A DNA stretch of 64,000 nt from Vanessa cardui (GCF_905220365.1 NC_061126.1:12586001-12650000); one strand, 5' to 3'. Positions 1 to 12,689 are shown, counted from the stretch's first letter. Notes: a model not told the origin generated them from the letters alone. Made by a program: numbers and translations.

Positions 1-599
1 TTCTTAATGAATATAATAAAAAGGTTTAGTGAAAAGCTTATTGGTGAGATAACGATTAATGCAAAGCCCATGTTGCTAGGCGGAACAGTGATAAGTTCAT
101 TTTTAAATCAATCTTCCCAGCGGTCCTTTAGTCCGGGTGAAGAGCACGTCAACATGATAAGTAAACTCGGCAATCATCTGCTAAATGACTACCTCAAAGC
201 TCTAAATCCCCCTGTATACATATCGACTACAGCTATTACTGTTTTGGTTGGACTCCAAAAAAATTTTAAATCATAATTTTTGTCACAGACATTTCAAGCT
301 GTATAGCGTAGCGTATACCTAATATAATGATTGAATAATTCCGTTTAGAAAAAGTTGAAGTATGATAAATCAAACAAATGACACGTCGGAAAAGTAGCCT
401 ACGCTTAATACAATTTAAAATAACTTCCTGACATACATATACTATAATATATAATATTGAATGTTTGCCTAGGAATTCCTTATAAAGCATAGATATTGAA
501 CTTTTATGTCCTGGTGACGTCAGACTGAGTTGAACATCATGCCATCCCACTACTAATTTTGCTTCAAAATTAATTTTTTACTTTATGATTTTTTTTCAG

Positions 600-766
600 A
601 TGAAAACTATCATGCAGTGATCATTGAAGTTTTGGAATATGTTATGACGCGACCGCCAAAGTACATGATTTGGCACTTATTTCACATCAATATGAATTTA
701 GTCACAGGACTAATAGAGCTATCTACAACGTATATTATTGTTCTATTGAATTTTAGATACGATTAA
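600..766 (+). CDS. Gustatory receptor gene A, last exon only (gene runs off the left edge)
   Basis: This is the final exon of an insect gustatory receptor, homologous to exon 4 of the eight loci further right. An AG acceptor ends at 599 and the frame is entered in phase 1; the split codon would give Asp as in the other copies. The 54 complete codons end in TAA at 764-766. The conserved piece RPPKYMIWH and the final membrane segment are followed by TYIIVLLNF, a TYhhhhhQF signature with Asn for Gln, then RYD. Exons 1-3 lie left of the window: bases 1-30 match the sequence just after exon 3 of gene C. Whether the full gene works cannot be judged here. Confidence 0.8.
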
Positions 767-1850
767 ATATTTACAATCAATAATATAATACTATTCATTA
801 TACATATAGGAACAGAGACATTAGCATTATTTAGGAAATTCCAAGTCATCTTTACAAAGTATATCTACGGGCCCGCATTGAACATTATATATATTTTATG
901 TTTGTCAAAGATATTAGACTCCTCGGCTATTTATTTCAAATTGAATGCACTATGAGGATAACAGTTTAAGTTTTTTAAATTCTATTTTTTTTAACAAATC
1001 AGTTGTATACAGGGAGCTCTCTGTTACCAGTAACTTCAATTCCACTGATTACATATTCATATATAATGTACTTCCTTATCTTCTATCCCTAACGTCTTAT
1101 CTTCTACGGTATCGTTCTCGGGGAAACTGCTTCATTAACCGTGGCCACTGAATTTCACCATTGAACTTTTCATAAGAATATTAAATTTCATCTATATTAC
1201 CAATTTATAGCAGTACATTTCCCACCGGCTTTGCACCTGCAAGCCCTGCGGCGTTACAAATGTCCGTGGGAGGTAATAACACTTTCCTCCTATCCTTATT
1301 ATATATATATGTTTATATATTCCTTCTATCCACCCCCCATTTCATAAAAGATAGTCAATACTGTTAAGTTTGTTGCAAGTATTTTAACATCTTTGAACAG
1401 TTCATAATATATATTTTATTGTAATTATGTTATTTTGCGTTCTTAAATGTTTTTATAAGAATAATAAATAAGACTTTGCAATATCAAAAGTATTATTTTT
1501 GGCAAATTTTTGCGTTTCCTATACTGTATGAATATAGTAATATTTTTATATTACAATATTAATTCAGTACCATTATAATAACTTGTTGTTTATAATAAAT
1601 GAATAGATGCCACAATTTAGAAATGACTAGCTGTAACCATTATGGGTATCACATATGTATGGAGACACAACTATAAAGTTGAATCCATTAATATTTTTAT
1701 CCATAAATCTGGTTAATTTTCTCTTGACTTTGGTAAAATAGTAATAAACTTATGACGTTTTCAAATATGCAAAAATGGTTAAAAAAATTCAACACACAAT
1801 AAACAACAAGATAATATTTAACTACCAGTAAATAAAAATATGGTTAGGAT
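767..1850. repeat. 3' flank shared by genes A-D
   Basis: No gene is visible. About 1 kb after the stop codon is recognisably repeated after gene B (from about 7,725), gene C (from about 12,690) and gene D (from about 20,090). It includes a TCTTATCTTCTA-rich stretch and a GC-richer piece with CACCGGCTTTGCACCTGCAA. The shared flank shows that the duplication unit extends well past the coding exons. Confidence 0.7.
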
Positions 1851-1904
1851 CCTACATTATAAAACTTAATTATTAATGTAAATTAAAAAAAAAAACTTGT
1901 CATG

Positions 1905-3725
1905 CATATAATCATAGGGGTCAAATGTTTGTCAACTTCCATATTTTTAGGAGGGGCTCTTATTGATTAACCCCTTCTTCAAGAAACAGCCCCAAAGAAA
2001 GTGGACGTGGCAAAGCCACGTGACCAAATTTGAAATAGACTTTAGAAAGAGGCACATATTTAGAGACGTCTCAGTAATCAACAGGTTCAATACCGGTAGT
2101 GATCACCGACTTTTGCGAGGTTCTCTGAATATCAATTTAAACGCCGTGCGCGTCCGTCTTTCATCAGTCCATGCTCCGACCAAAGCTGCTGCAAAGCATT
2201 GCGAGATCTGAAACGTTCCAGTCAAACCTGGAGAACCGATTCTCTGTCGTAGAAACCACAACAGACGTAAACCAGAACCTCTAAAATGTAGTTCGATATT
2301 ATGGCATGCAGTGCATGCATCTTGACCACATCCGGAAATTGAAGATTCTATAGCTACATCAACACGCCTCTCAGAAGACCTGCCTAAATTCAGTATGGGC
2401 GAAATCGAGATTGCTGTTAAACAGCTTAAAAATGGAAAATCTCTTAGAGAGGACGGCATTACTACAGAGTTATCAAAAGCAGGAGATAAATTGGTACTCA
2501 GGGAACTCCAGAAGCTTTTTAACTCTGTTCTCTTCGAAGGGAAAACTCCGGATGCGTAGAGTAGGAGTGTGGTTTTTCTGTTCTTCAAAAATGTCACGTC
2601 TATAAGCTGTTTTGAAGAGCGATCAGTAACCGTCTTGCGCGAAGATTCGACGAATTCCAACCACCGGAACAGGCCAGGCAGGGTTTCGGCCCGGATACGC
2701 TACCATAGACCACATCTACACAGTGCGGCAGAATATACAAAAGTTCCAAGAGTATAATCGGCCGCTGTGTCTTGCATGTGGACTATGAGAAGGCCTTTGA
2801 TTTAGTTGAAATCAGGGCTTTTCTGGAGTCAAGCCAATGTTGCCAAGTTGATTGGCGATACATCCAATCGATGAGATGTCTCTACAAAGTCGCCACTATA
2901 TCCATCCAAGTACAGAATCAACAAACAAATTCCATACCATTGCATCGAGGAGTGAGACAAGGGGATGTTATTTCCCTCAAATTGTTCACTAATGCAAACG
3001 AAGATATGTTTAAGACGGTGAACTGGAAAGGACGTGGCATCAACATAAATGGCAAATTCATCTCTCACTTGAGATTTTCAGTCGAAATCGTCGTCATGGC
3101 AGAAACTCTGCAGGACCTACAACAGATGCGGAACCTGCTGGCTGTTTCTTCTATGCGCATCGGTCAACGGGTGAACTTGGATAAAACCAAGATCATGTTC
3201 AATTAACATCTTCTACTGGAAACGATTGCGATACACGGTACCGTCCTCGAAGTTGTACAAAAATATGTCTACCTCGAACAGACTTTGCATAGGGTGGAAA
3301 CAACATTGTGGACGAGGTGATTAGAAGAATTCAGCTAGGTTGGGTAGCGTTTGGAAAGTTACGTCAAATTTTTACATCTTTGATCCCACAGCGCCTTACG
3401 AGGAAAGTCTTCAACCAGTGCGTCCTCCTCGGCATGACATACAGAGTTGAAGCTAGGACACTCACGGCAAAGCTAGTCCACCAGTTGAAAGTCGCTCAGA
3501 ATGCTAAAAGGGCTATGCTCAGCGTTCTTCTGCGGGATCGCATCAGAAATGAGACGATACGTCAAATAACCTAAGTTATCGACATAGCCCAACGGATTAG
3601 TAGGCTGGAGTGGTGTAGCCTTGCGATATTTGTGGCAGAACCGATAACCTTTGGGAAAAACGTGTTCAATAGTAGAGACCGCGTGTCGGCAAACGTAGTG
3701 TAGGACATCCTCGGGCACGGTTTCA
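1905..3725 (+). mobile_element. Decayed RTE-type LINE fragment
   Basis: This is a relic of a non-LTR retrotransposon closely related to the one at 29,506-32,571. It begins inside the endonuclease part (GGCAAATG-like start, then FKKQPQRKWTW and SDHRLLRGSLN) and runs into the reverse transcriptase part (HRGVRQGDVIS at about 2,945-2,975, then LDKTKIMFN). It stops short of the 3' end. About 300 bp is missing near 2,280-2,335 relative to the other copy, and several frameshifts and stops break the frame. The catalytic FADD box of the relative is replaced by FSVE near 3,078, so the enzyme is dead. It keeps a stretch near 2,600-2,740 that the other copy has lost. Confidence 0.85.
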
Positions 3726-3883
3726 TCACTCACAAATATCCAAACCTTCTTAGCATTTCGAACAAAATAGGTTTGATAGAGAGAAACTCCGCTTTGTGGA
3801 CAAGGAAAGACCTGGTCAGAAGTGATGTGATCAGAAGTGATGTGAGCTAGCTAGCTAGAACTAGTGGCTGTCGGACTCCCTTA

Positions 3884-4147
3884 ATGAAGTTATTTAAAAA
3901 ACTATCGTTAAATATCTCCAAGGATCGTGTACTTAACGTTTCTTTGAAAGGCAATGCTTCAACAATCATAGTTACATATTATCTCCTATTTTTAATAGGA
4001 GTCCTAGATCGTAAGAGATATACCGAAATACTTATAGTTGTCTTATCTGAATTTGATGTTTTACTTATAATTTTCTCGACTATTTTTATGAGGAATTATC
4101 CACTTTTAGTATTAAGTATTATGATTATATTCAATATGGTAAGTTAG
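3884..4147 (+). other. Unrecognised hydrophobic 87-codon open frame ending at a splice-donor-like site
   Basis: I do not recognise this product. The frame opens with ATGAAGTTATTT, contains two or three strongly hydrophobic stretches (around residues 28-40, 48-67 and 69-86), and reaches a consensus-looking donor (ATG|GTAAGT) just before its stop. A decayed homologue lies at about 16,335-16,560 in the spacer before gene D, with frameshifts. It could be an exon of another membrane protein captured by the array duplication, or chance reading through AT-rich spacer. It does not resemble the N-terminus of the nearby receptors. Confidence 0.3.
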
Positions 4148-4605
4148 TTATGCTAATCTACAATAACAGATATAACTTATCTCTTGATAAAATTCATGAT
4201 TAATTGTGTAATGTTAATGTTACAGTAAGACTATAAATTAACTTTTTATTACACAGACAATTCCGTGATTGATGTCATATTAATCATATTAAAATCCCTT
4301 CAATATCTTTATACAAATTGGTTAATTTAGATTACAGTGCCAATTATTGAAGTGATTGTACTTAATTATTAATTTGACGTACACAAAACAGTATATGTAT
4401 TATAATTTAAAAACTGCTTTGGATCTCATTGGTTCCAATTGGTTAGAATCACTTTACATTTTATGATTCTATTTTTAAGACATAAACTATTTTGTAACAG
4501 TAAGATAGATTTACTATATTAACCATATTTCTCATAAATATTACACTAATTATTTGTAGTGCGTTAAAACATAAAAAATCAATTTACGAAATGAGTATTG
4601 TCAAG

Positions 4606-4640
4606 CAAATCGATACGAGTTCTAACAAATGGATGTTAAA
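4606..4640 (+). promoter_or_regulatory. Conserved upstream block of gene B
   Basis: CAAATCGATACGAG followed by TCTAACAAATGGATGT lies 60-95 bp before the ATG. The same core recurs at a similar distance before all eight receptor starts in the window. It may be a core promoter, an enhancer site or a conserved 5' UTR. Confidence 0.5.
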
Positions 4641-4699
4641 TAAAATTTTGTTGAGCTTGGTAACCGTCACATCAGTTCTGAGCGAGTTACAAAATAAAA

Positions 4700-7600
4700 A
4701 TGTGCACTAAGGATACGACTGAAAAATTACAAAGAACATTTTCTTTCAACTGCATTTGTTTATTACGATTATTGTACGGATATTATAGCGATTTTTTTTC
4801 TTCAAAAATATTGTGTGTTTTAGCAAGAATATATTGCTTGACATACTCTTTTGGATCTATGGCTTACTTTTTTTGGGTGTTCGTTAATGGTGTTTCGCAA
4901 AAAACATTAAAATTTTATGCAGTTTTGATGGCAAACTTCATTTTGGTTTTTGTTATTTCAACATATACGAAAGATGGTGCTTTTTTCAAATTTTGTAGCA
5001 ATTTTAACACCATAGACAAAGTAATCGGATTTAAAGGAAAATTAGACGTAAAAGTAACATTCTCAATAGTTTCTATTTGTGTTCTGATGAAATATTTGTC
5101 AGAAATTATGTTTCTTTTTGAAGAAGCAACATTTTTTAAAACTTGGAATCCCATCGTGTCATCAAACATAATAACGTGTCACTTAAGTCATGTGATTAGA
5201 ATCGCAATGTTTGAAATGTTTTGCTCGAGAATGAAACATATAGCCCGAGACTTGGAAACGAAATGTTATGCCCGAAATCTTTCGAACGAAGAAAAAATAT
5301 TTACATTGAAAAGATTTATCCATATGTATAAAAATTTACTTGACAACTTCAGCAGTGATACTAAATATTTTAAAGTTGAGGTAAGATTGCAAATATTGTT
5401 CATACTTTGACTAAGATAATAATGTTATAATTGTTTTCATAAACCAAGATATTAGATTAATTTTAGTATATTCTAAACTCCATAGGCTCTCAGGTGCTGA
5501 AAGTTTCTTGTGCATGTCGTTTTGTAATACTATCTTTTTTTAAAGGAGGAGGTTATCAATTCTTCTATATTTTTTTATGTCCGTTACCTCATAACTTTTG
5601 ACTGCACCGATTTTGATCTTTTTTTTTGTTTGATAGATAGTGCTTCCCAGGTGGTTCCATTTCTGATGATGGTATCCATATGAAAACCATATAAGTCTTA
5701 AAGCTGCATGACTTATGTGCGCGATAAATAGATGAATAACTCAACACCACTCACACCAACCAATTTAATGATTCTTTATTTTTTTGAAAGGATATACTTC
5801 AAGGGTAGTTTAGTGAAAATTTGGTTAGGTTTTGAGTATGAAATCCAAAGTAACGAAACTCTTCAATTCTAAGGATTCAGTTAGCGATACTCGGTCGAAT
5901 CTTTTATAGGTTATTTGGATATTTGAGTGACCATCCGTGACTTGGTTATGTTCAAGTAATTATCATAACTGAATATGATAATAAATTGAGTCGGTGTCAG
6001 CGAAGAAAACCCTACAGTATATCTTGTAAAAAATAATACGAGAATACTTTAAGAAACATGTTTTTTTACAAATTACCATTTATACGACAATATAACTACT
6101 GTGTCAATCAAGGGACTCATATCGCTTTTTACTTTTGATTGTCGAGGCACGTGCCCGTGGCTGAAACCCGCTCCAAATATAACAATTGTAACTACATTGT
6201 ATAATCGTTAATTGACTAATACTTCTGCTATACTAATACTAAAAATATTTAGTATTTAGTAAATATTTAGTATTAGGCTTCTAAATATGAGTATTAATAA
6301 ATACTCATATTTAGAAGCCTAATACTTTTCATTTCATTTTAATGAGGGAAACTGGAAAAATATTTTGATTACGTAATTATTATTTTTACTTTTAGTGAAT
6401 ATTAATTTCTTTTGAAACAGTGTTTTGTTTGAAGTCGGTTTTTCTTTTTGTTACAATTTTTATTTCTGTATTAAGGCTGTTTGATGTTAGTCTACTATAC
6501 AAATTTATTTCCGTGTATTGTAATCATCCAGATATCAATCAATCAGATAATATTTTAGTATCTAAATTTTTTTAAGAATATAAATTTTATACAGTAAAAT
6601 AAATAATTATATAAGTAATAATATTATTTCTTACAGATGTTTATTGGTTTGATTTTTACATTCACAAAAATAATAATTTGCATCGATGAAGGAGTTGTAA
6701 ATTATTTATCTAGCGTAAGTGATGATCGTCTGTTATTTACTGATACAATTTTAATTTTTTATCTAAATACACTGACATAATAAAAGTAAATAGGTGAAAT
6801 ATAAGTAATATGTACATACATAAATATTTTTAATATTTATACTTTCCAGAGGTCTAAATTTCTGACTGTTAATTTAGTGATCGAAGCAATAATAGCTACG
6901 ACTTTGATGGCGTCAACTGCTCTGATAGCGGAGATGATTTTAAATGAATATGATAAAGTTAAAGAAACTTGTGGAAATATTTTGATAACATGCACAGGTA
7001 ATTGTGATTGCAGTTGAAAGTAATTATGATCTTAATCTTAGAGCAACACATGTAGACCAGATCAAGAGAAAATAATTATCCCTTTTAGCCGGTAATGACT
7101 TCCTAACGATGAAACGTAAGAATAGAGGAGAACGATAAGTTTGATTCCTGTATTTTGCCTTTATCGATATCTTTGTTAAAACGATAAATATATGAATACA
7201 AACGGACACTACTTATCTCTGAAATCGTCTTCGGTTGTCATGTAACTAAAAAGTTACATGACAACAATGAAAAGCAGCCGACCTACTGAAAAAGCAGCCG
7301 ACGCTTTTCAGAAGCTAGGAAAGTTATTGCAAATTAAATCTTCTTAATAAAATTTAAAACAACTTCCTTCGACATACGACGATGGGTTGTACGGATTGAA
7401 TATTTGCACAGGATATAGATATTGAACTTTTATGTCCTGGTGACGTCAGACTGGGCTGAAAATTATCTTTAGATTTGACATCCCACTACTATTAGCCTTT
7501 TGCTTCAAAATTAACTTTTTAATTTATGATTTCATTTTTCAGATGAAAACTATCGCGCAGTGATTACTGAAGTTTTGGAAGATGTCATGACACGACCGCC

Positions 7601-7709
7601 AAAGTACATGATTTGGCATTTATTTCAGATCGATATGAATTTAGTCACAGGACTAATAGAGCTATCTACAACGTATGTTATTGTTGTGTTGAATTTCAGA
7701 TACGATTAA
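4700..7709 (+). CDS. Gustatory receptor gene B, intact, 357 aa, four exons
   Basis: This is a predicted seven-helix insect gustatory receptor, a family of ligand-gated cation channel subunits in taste neuron membranes; the ligand is unknown. Exons are 4700-5380, 6637-6714, 6850-6997 and 7543-7709, all GT-AG, with intron phases 0, 0 and 1. Membrane segments fall near residues 37-60, 72-89, 119-139, 151-173, 228-250, 258-284 and 333-352. Exon 1 carries SHVIRIAMFEMFCSRMKH, and exon 4 carries RPPKYMIWH and the terminal TYVIVVLNF (346-354), a TYhhhhhQF signature with Asn for Gln. The start is the first ATG after the conserved upstream block and aligns with the second ATG of gene C. No frame break is seen. 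Intron 1 holds a foldback-type repeat. The subfamily is Lepidoptera-type GR; orthology is not assigned. Confidence 0.85.
5545..6470. repeat. Composite foldback-family repeat in intron 1 of gene B
   Basis: The left part (about 5,545-5,985) is the reverse complement of sequence at about 9,400-9,760 and 57,290-57,595 (AGGAGGAGGTTATCAATTC side). The right part (about 5,985-6,470) matches one arm of the foldback at 56,085-56,688 and ends in TTTGAAGTCGGTTTTTC. A perfect 26-bp hairpin interrupts it at 6,270-6,325. It has no coding capacity. Related copies lie at 8,790-9,760, 44,930-45,235 and 56,085-57,600. Confidence 0.7.
6270..6325. repeat. Perfect 26-bp inverted repeat with a 4-base loop
   Basis: The arms are 6,270-6,295 and 6,300-6,325, starting GTATTAGGCTTCTAAATATG on the left, with loop AATA. 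It sits where related repeat copies run straight from a CGTTAATTGACT-like stretch to TTTCATTTCATTT, so it looks like a later insertion or local inverted duplication. Confidence 0.85.
7235..7264. repeat. 13-bp perfect hairpin in intron 3 of gene B
   Basis: The arms TTGTCATGTAACT (7,235-7,247) and AGTTACATGACAA (7,252-7,264) flank an AAAA loop. The matching intron of gene C has only the left half, so the palindrome arose after those copies split. Confidence 0.7.
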
Positions 7710-7724
7710 AGATTTATAATCATA

Positions 7725-8790
7725 CATATAATTCTATTTTTGAAGAAGAAAGGATTAAACATCAATATAAATAGACGTATGGATTGTATAGGAAATTCCA
7801 GGTCATCTTTTCAAAGTATATCTACGGGTCCGCATTGAATATATTGATATATTTGATTCCTCAAGTATTCATTTCCAAATTTCAATGTTTATACACTATG
7901 AGGATAACAGTTTCAGTTTTACAACTTTTATTTTTTAAGAAATCAGTCATATACAGGGAGCCCTCTAGTACCAGCATTTTCAACTCCACTGCTTTTACTT
8001 AATAATCAAGGTACTTCCTTATCTTCTATCCCCAACGTCTTATCTTCTACGGTATCGTTCTCGGGGAAATTGCTCCATTAATCGTGGCCACTGAATTTCA
8101 CCACTGAACTTTTCATCAGAATATTAAATTTCATCTACATCGCCTCGATGTCTACTAATTTATAGCAGTGCATTGTTCACCGGCTTCGCACCTGCAAGCC
8201 CTACGGCGTTAGAAATGTCCATGGGATGTGACAACACCTTCGTTCTATCCGTTTTTTTCTTCTATCCATCCACAATTCAATGAAAGACAGTTAATATTTT
8301 TTAAAGGGGTTTAGGTATTTTTTGTATATAGTTTGTGAGTATTTTAATATCTTTGAACAGTGTATAATTTATATTTCATTTTAATTATATTATATCGCTT
8401 TCTTAAATGTTACATAAGAATATTTTAAGGACTAAGATTTCGTTAATAAATAAGTCTTTGCTATCTCAAAAGTATTATTTTTAGCACATTTTCTACGTTT
8501 TCTAATAATATTACAATATTAATTCAGTATCATGATAATAACTTGCTGCATATTACAAATAAATAGAAGCCACAATTTGCGAGATGACTAGAACTAACAA
8601 TTGTATCACATTTTGATACAGCTATTTAGTTGAAACCAAGATTATTTTTTATACACAAATCTGCTCAATTTTCTCTTAACTTTGAAAAAATAGTAATATG
8701 CTTATCACGTTCCCAAATTTGATAAATGGTCAGTAAAATTCAACGCAACAAGATAATGATAATGAACTACCAATAAATACTAATATGGTT
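7725..8790. repeat. 3' flank of gene B, duplicate of the flank of gene A
   Basis: No gene is visible. It matches the sequence after genes A, C and D and belongs to the same duplicated block. It includes the CACCGGCTTCGCACCTGCAA piece near 8,180. Confidence 0.65.
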
Positions 8791-9760
8791 AGGTTAGGTT
8801 GTTGAGGCGCGTGCCCGTGGCTGATACCGACTCCAATTATAACAATGATTATAATCACATTATATAATCAAAATCGCCTTTAAAGTCTTTTAAAGTAGTC
8901 TAAAATTTTTATTTCATTTTACTTAAAAAGCTGATGTAGACTAACTATTTTTTTTAATAATATGGATAGATTAAGCGTGCTGTTTCTATGAATCAGCGCC
9001 GTATACATGAAGTAAAGGAAGTTAGGGTAAAACGTCTATGTAAACAGAATAAAACTACTTCGAGGACAATTTTAAAAGAGACTTGCGAATAACGCAAAAT
9101 TAGACATTCGAAAATGTGGCATTATATGAAAAAAAAATTTAATAGGGAAAAAATCGAAAAACATAGTCTCCGTCACAGATTCATTATTAAACCGGTCAGT
9201 TACAGTCCATAAATTACAAGGTTCCATCCTCAAAAGAACTGTAATCGATCTTAGCAAATAAAACTTTACAAAAGAGTTAATATACATAATATGTCGTACA
9301 TCATGTTACAATGAAGCAACGATACGTTCGTTGCTTCATTAGAACTTTAAAATTTGATTAAAGACAGAAACAATTTTTCTCATATATCGCACTCTAACTG
9401 TGAGACGTTTCAGAGTTCCGTTGATTATCATATTCAACTAAGACAATTACTTGAACATAACCACGTTACGGAAGGTGATTCAAATATCTAAACAACCTAT
9501 AAAAGATTCGGCCGAGTATCGCTAACGTGCTCCTCGGAACTGAAGGGTTCCGTAACTTTGGATCCCATGCTCAGAACCCAGCCAAATCTTATACCAAACG
9601 TGATTTTGAGCTATTCGCCTATTTATAGCACACATACGTAATGGAAATTTAAGACTCATATGGTTTTCGTATAGATACCATCATCAGAACTGGACCAAAT
9701 TAAAATGGAACCACAAAGGAAGCACTAGCTTTCATGTACTGCTTCTGCAACATCGTGTTA
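8790..9760. repeat. Interspersed non-coding repeat between genes B and C
   Basis: It starts near GTTGAGGCGCGTGCCCGTGG and continues through a segment shared with 56,690-57,595 (ACTTCGAGGACAATTT; GAGTATCGCTAACGT). No transposase frame is seen. A 12-bp perfect hairpin lies at 9,310-9,340. It is in the same family as the repeat in intron 1 of gene B, whose left half is in opposite orientation. Confidence 0.65.
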
Positions 9761-10168
9761 TAGTTAAACCATTAATAACCTTTTTATTAGACAGGCAAGT
9801 CAATAATTGATGTCATAATAATAATATTAAAACCTTCAATATCCTTATACACATATGGATAATTTAGATTTGAACTAAAATTATTACAGTGCTTGTACTG
9901 AACTATTAATTTAATTTAATTTATTTATGACCATCCACAGGTTTGTCAAAACATAAAAAAATACTTTATTTAAAAACTGCTTTGGATGACATAGGTTCCA
10001 ATTGGTTAGAAACACTTTAAAATTTCTGATTTTATTTTAAAGACATAAACCATTTACTGACAGTTGGTTAGATTACTATATTAAACATTTTTTCCCATAA
10101 ATATTACACTAATTATTTGTAGTGCGTTAAAACATAAAAAATCAATTTACGGAATGAGTATTGTCGAG

Positions 10169-10200
10169 CAAATCGATACGAGTTCTAACAAATGAAAATG
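10169..10200 (+). promoter_or_regulatory. Conserved upstream block of locus C
   Basis: CAAATCGATACGAGTTCTAACAAATG lies about 65-95 bp before the ATG and is near-identical to the block upstream of B and D. Confidence 0.5.
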
Positions 10201-10262
10201 AATTAAAATTTTGCCCTGCTCAGTAACGGTCACCTGAGTTCTGAGCGAGTTACAAAATGAAA

Positions 10263-12682
10263 ATGTGCAATAAATATATGAATGAAAAATTACAAAGAAC
10301 GTTTTCTTTCAACTGTATTTGTTTATTACGATTATTGTACGGATATAATTGCGATTTCTTTTCTTCAAAAATATTGTGCGTTTTAGCAAGAATATATTGC
10401 TTGACATACTTTTTTGGATCTATGGCTTACTTCTTCTGGACTGTCGGTAATGGTGTTCCGCGAGCTACGCTAAACATTTATGCATGTTTAAGTGCAAATT
10501 TCATTATGATTATTGTTATTTCAACATTAACGAGAGATGGTGCTTTTATCAAATTTTGCAGCAATTTTAACACCATGGACAAAATAATCGGATTTAAAGG
10601 AAAATTAGACGTAAAAGTAACATTCTCAATAGTTTCTATTTGTGTTCTGATGAAATTTTTGTCAGAATTTACGTTTCTATTTGATGAAACAACATTTTTT
10701 AAAACTTGGAATCCCATCGTATCATCAAACATAATAACGTGTCACTTAAGTCATGTGATAAGAATCGCAATGTTAGAAATGTTTTGCTCGAGAATGAAAC
10801 ATATAACCCGAGACTTGGAAACGAAATGTTATGCCCGAAGTCTTTCGAACGATGAAAAAATATTTACATTGAAAAGATGTATAAAAATTTACTTGACAAT
10901 TTCAGCGGTAATAATAATTTTATTAAAGTTGAGGTAAGATTGCACATATTCTCATGTCTTTTAAATAATCATCTTATGACTAAGATAATCGGAGTAATCT
11001 TAATTTATTTTTTTATAAATTGTTCTAATTGTTTTTATAAAATAAGATCCTAGAAGCGTCATGTAATATTATAAACTTCGTTTTGTAATACTGTCTACAT
11101 TTTTGTTTTATACAAATGCTTAATTATACTAACGTTTGTTAATCATACAAATTTATTTTACGTACATTGTAATCATCCTGATTTTAAAATTTTTACTATC
11201 TGAACTTAAGTAAATCTTATACAGTTGAATAAATGTATACCGAATATTATTCCTTTCAGATGTTTATCGGTTTGATTTTTACATTCGCGAAAATAATAAT
11301 CTGCATAGATGAAGGAGTTATAAATTATGTATCTAGCGTAAGTGATGATCATTTGTATTTATCTACTTCAATTTTATTTTAAATGCGTAAAATATCTTTA
11401 ATTAAAATAAAATTTATACTTTCCAGAGGTCTAAATCTCTGACTTTGAATTTAGTGATCGAAGCAATAATAGCTATGATTTTGATGGCATCAACGGCTCT
11501 GATAGCGGAGATTATTTTAAATGAATATAATAAAGTTAAAGAAACTTGTGGAAATATTTTGATAACATGTACAGGTAATTATGATTGCAGTTAAAGGTAA
11601 TTCTTAATAACTATAATAAAAAGACATGAAGACTCAGAAACCATATACTTTAGTATATGGTTTCTGTTTCTTTATAGACATTCGTAGATAATGTCGAAAT
11701 ATCGAGCTCCACTGAACAAAAATAAAAAAAACAAAGTAAATATCCCGAAATTAATACCTTCAAAGATGCTGTGTTGTGTACATTTTTGTCAGTGATCTTT
11801 CTGTACATAAAACCTGCTAACAATATTCAGACTTTATGAAATGCTAAAGGTACAATTGGCTAAAGGAAGAAGATAAAAATATTGTTTACGTCTCATTGAT
11901 GGCGCTCGTGATCAAATAATCAGGATTGTTGAAGAGTTACTGGAACACAATTTACCACATGCGGTGAATCTTTCGACCGGATCAAGAGAAACGATTTATC
12001 CCTTTTAGCCGGTAAAGATTTCCTTACGACGAAACGTAAGAATAGAGAAGAACGATAAGTTTGTTTCCTGTATTTTGCCTTCGTCGATATCGTTGTTGAA
12101 TCGATAGATATATCAGTACCAACGGACACGCAATACACATCTAATGTTTTAACAATGGATTCTCATCACTGAAATCGTCTTCGGTGGTCATGTAACCAAA
12201 ATGTTAGAATATGAGAAATCAAGCAAATGACACATCGGAAAAGCAGCCTACGCCTTTCGGAAGCTAGGAAATTTACAGCAAATTAAATCTTCTTAATAAA
12301 ATTTAAAACGACTCCCTGACATACAACGCACGTCCTAAATTAATGGTTTGAACGGATTGAATATTCGCACAGGATGTCCTTATGAAGCAAAGATTTCGAA
12401 CTTTTACAGCCTGGTGACGTCGGATTGAGCTAACAATCATCTTCGGGTTTGCCTTCCCACTTCTATTAGGCTTTTGCTTCAAAATTTACTTTTTAATTAA
12501 TGACATTTTTTTCAGATGAAAGCTATCGTGCAGTGATCGTTGAAGTTTTGGAATATGTCATGATGCGTCCGCCAAAGTACATGATTTGGCATTTATTTCA
12601 CATCGATATGAACTTAGTCACAGGACTAATAGAGCTATCTACAACGTACATTATTGTTTTGTTGAATTTCAGATACGATTAA
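10263..12682 (+). pseudogene. Gustatory receptor locus C, frameshifted in exon 1
   Basis: This is a close relative of B and D with the same four exons: 10263-10933 or so, 11260-11337, 11427-11574 and 12516-12682. Near 10,877 a 10-base deletion relative to D (the TTTATCCATA stretch after AAAAGA) shifts the frame; an in-frame stop follows within the donor region, and splicing at the usual donor meets a stop in exon 2. Exons 2-4 have no lesions of their own, and exon 4 ends TYIIVLLNF RYD. The lesion is therefore recent, or is a sequencing error. The start was set at 10,263 because it aligns with the start of B; an in-frame ATG lies two codons earlier at 10,257. Its second half is almost identical to D. 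Confidence 0.75.
11635..11666. repeat. Short perfect hairpin in intron 3 of locus C
   Basis: CAGAAACCATATA (11,635-11,647) pairs with 11,654-11,666 and the stem extends two more base pairs inward. It is too short and symmetric to call an RNA gene. Confidence 0.5.
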
Positions 12683-12689
12683 AAATTTA

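Noticed and set aside
4915..5169. Minus-strand open frame over exon 1 of gene B (similar ones at 10,478, 17,471, 21,655 and 26,614)
   Set aside because: They recur only because exon 1 is conserved; the plus frame explains the codon pattern, splicing and homology.
10257..10262. Earlier in-frame ATG of locus C
   Set aside because: Not shared with B or D, where the matching bases are not ATG; the second ATG aligns with the start of B.
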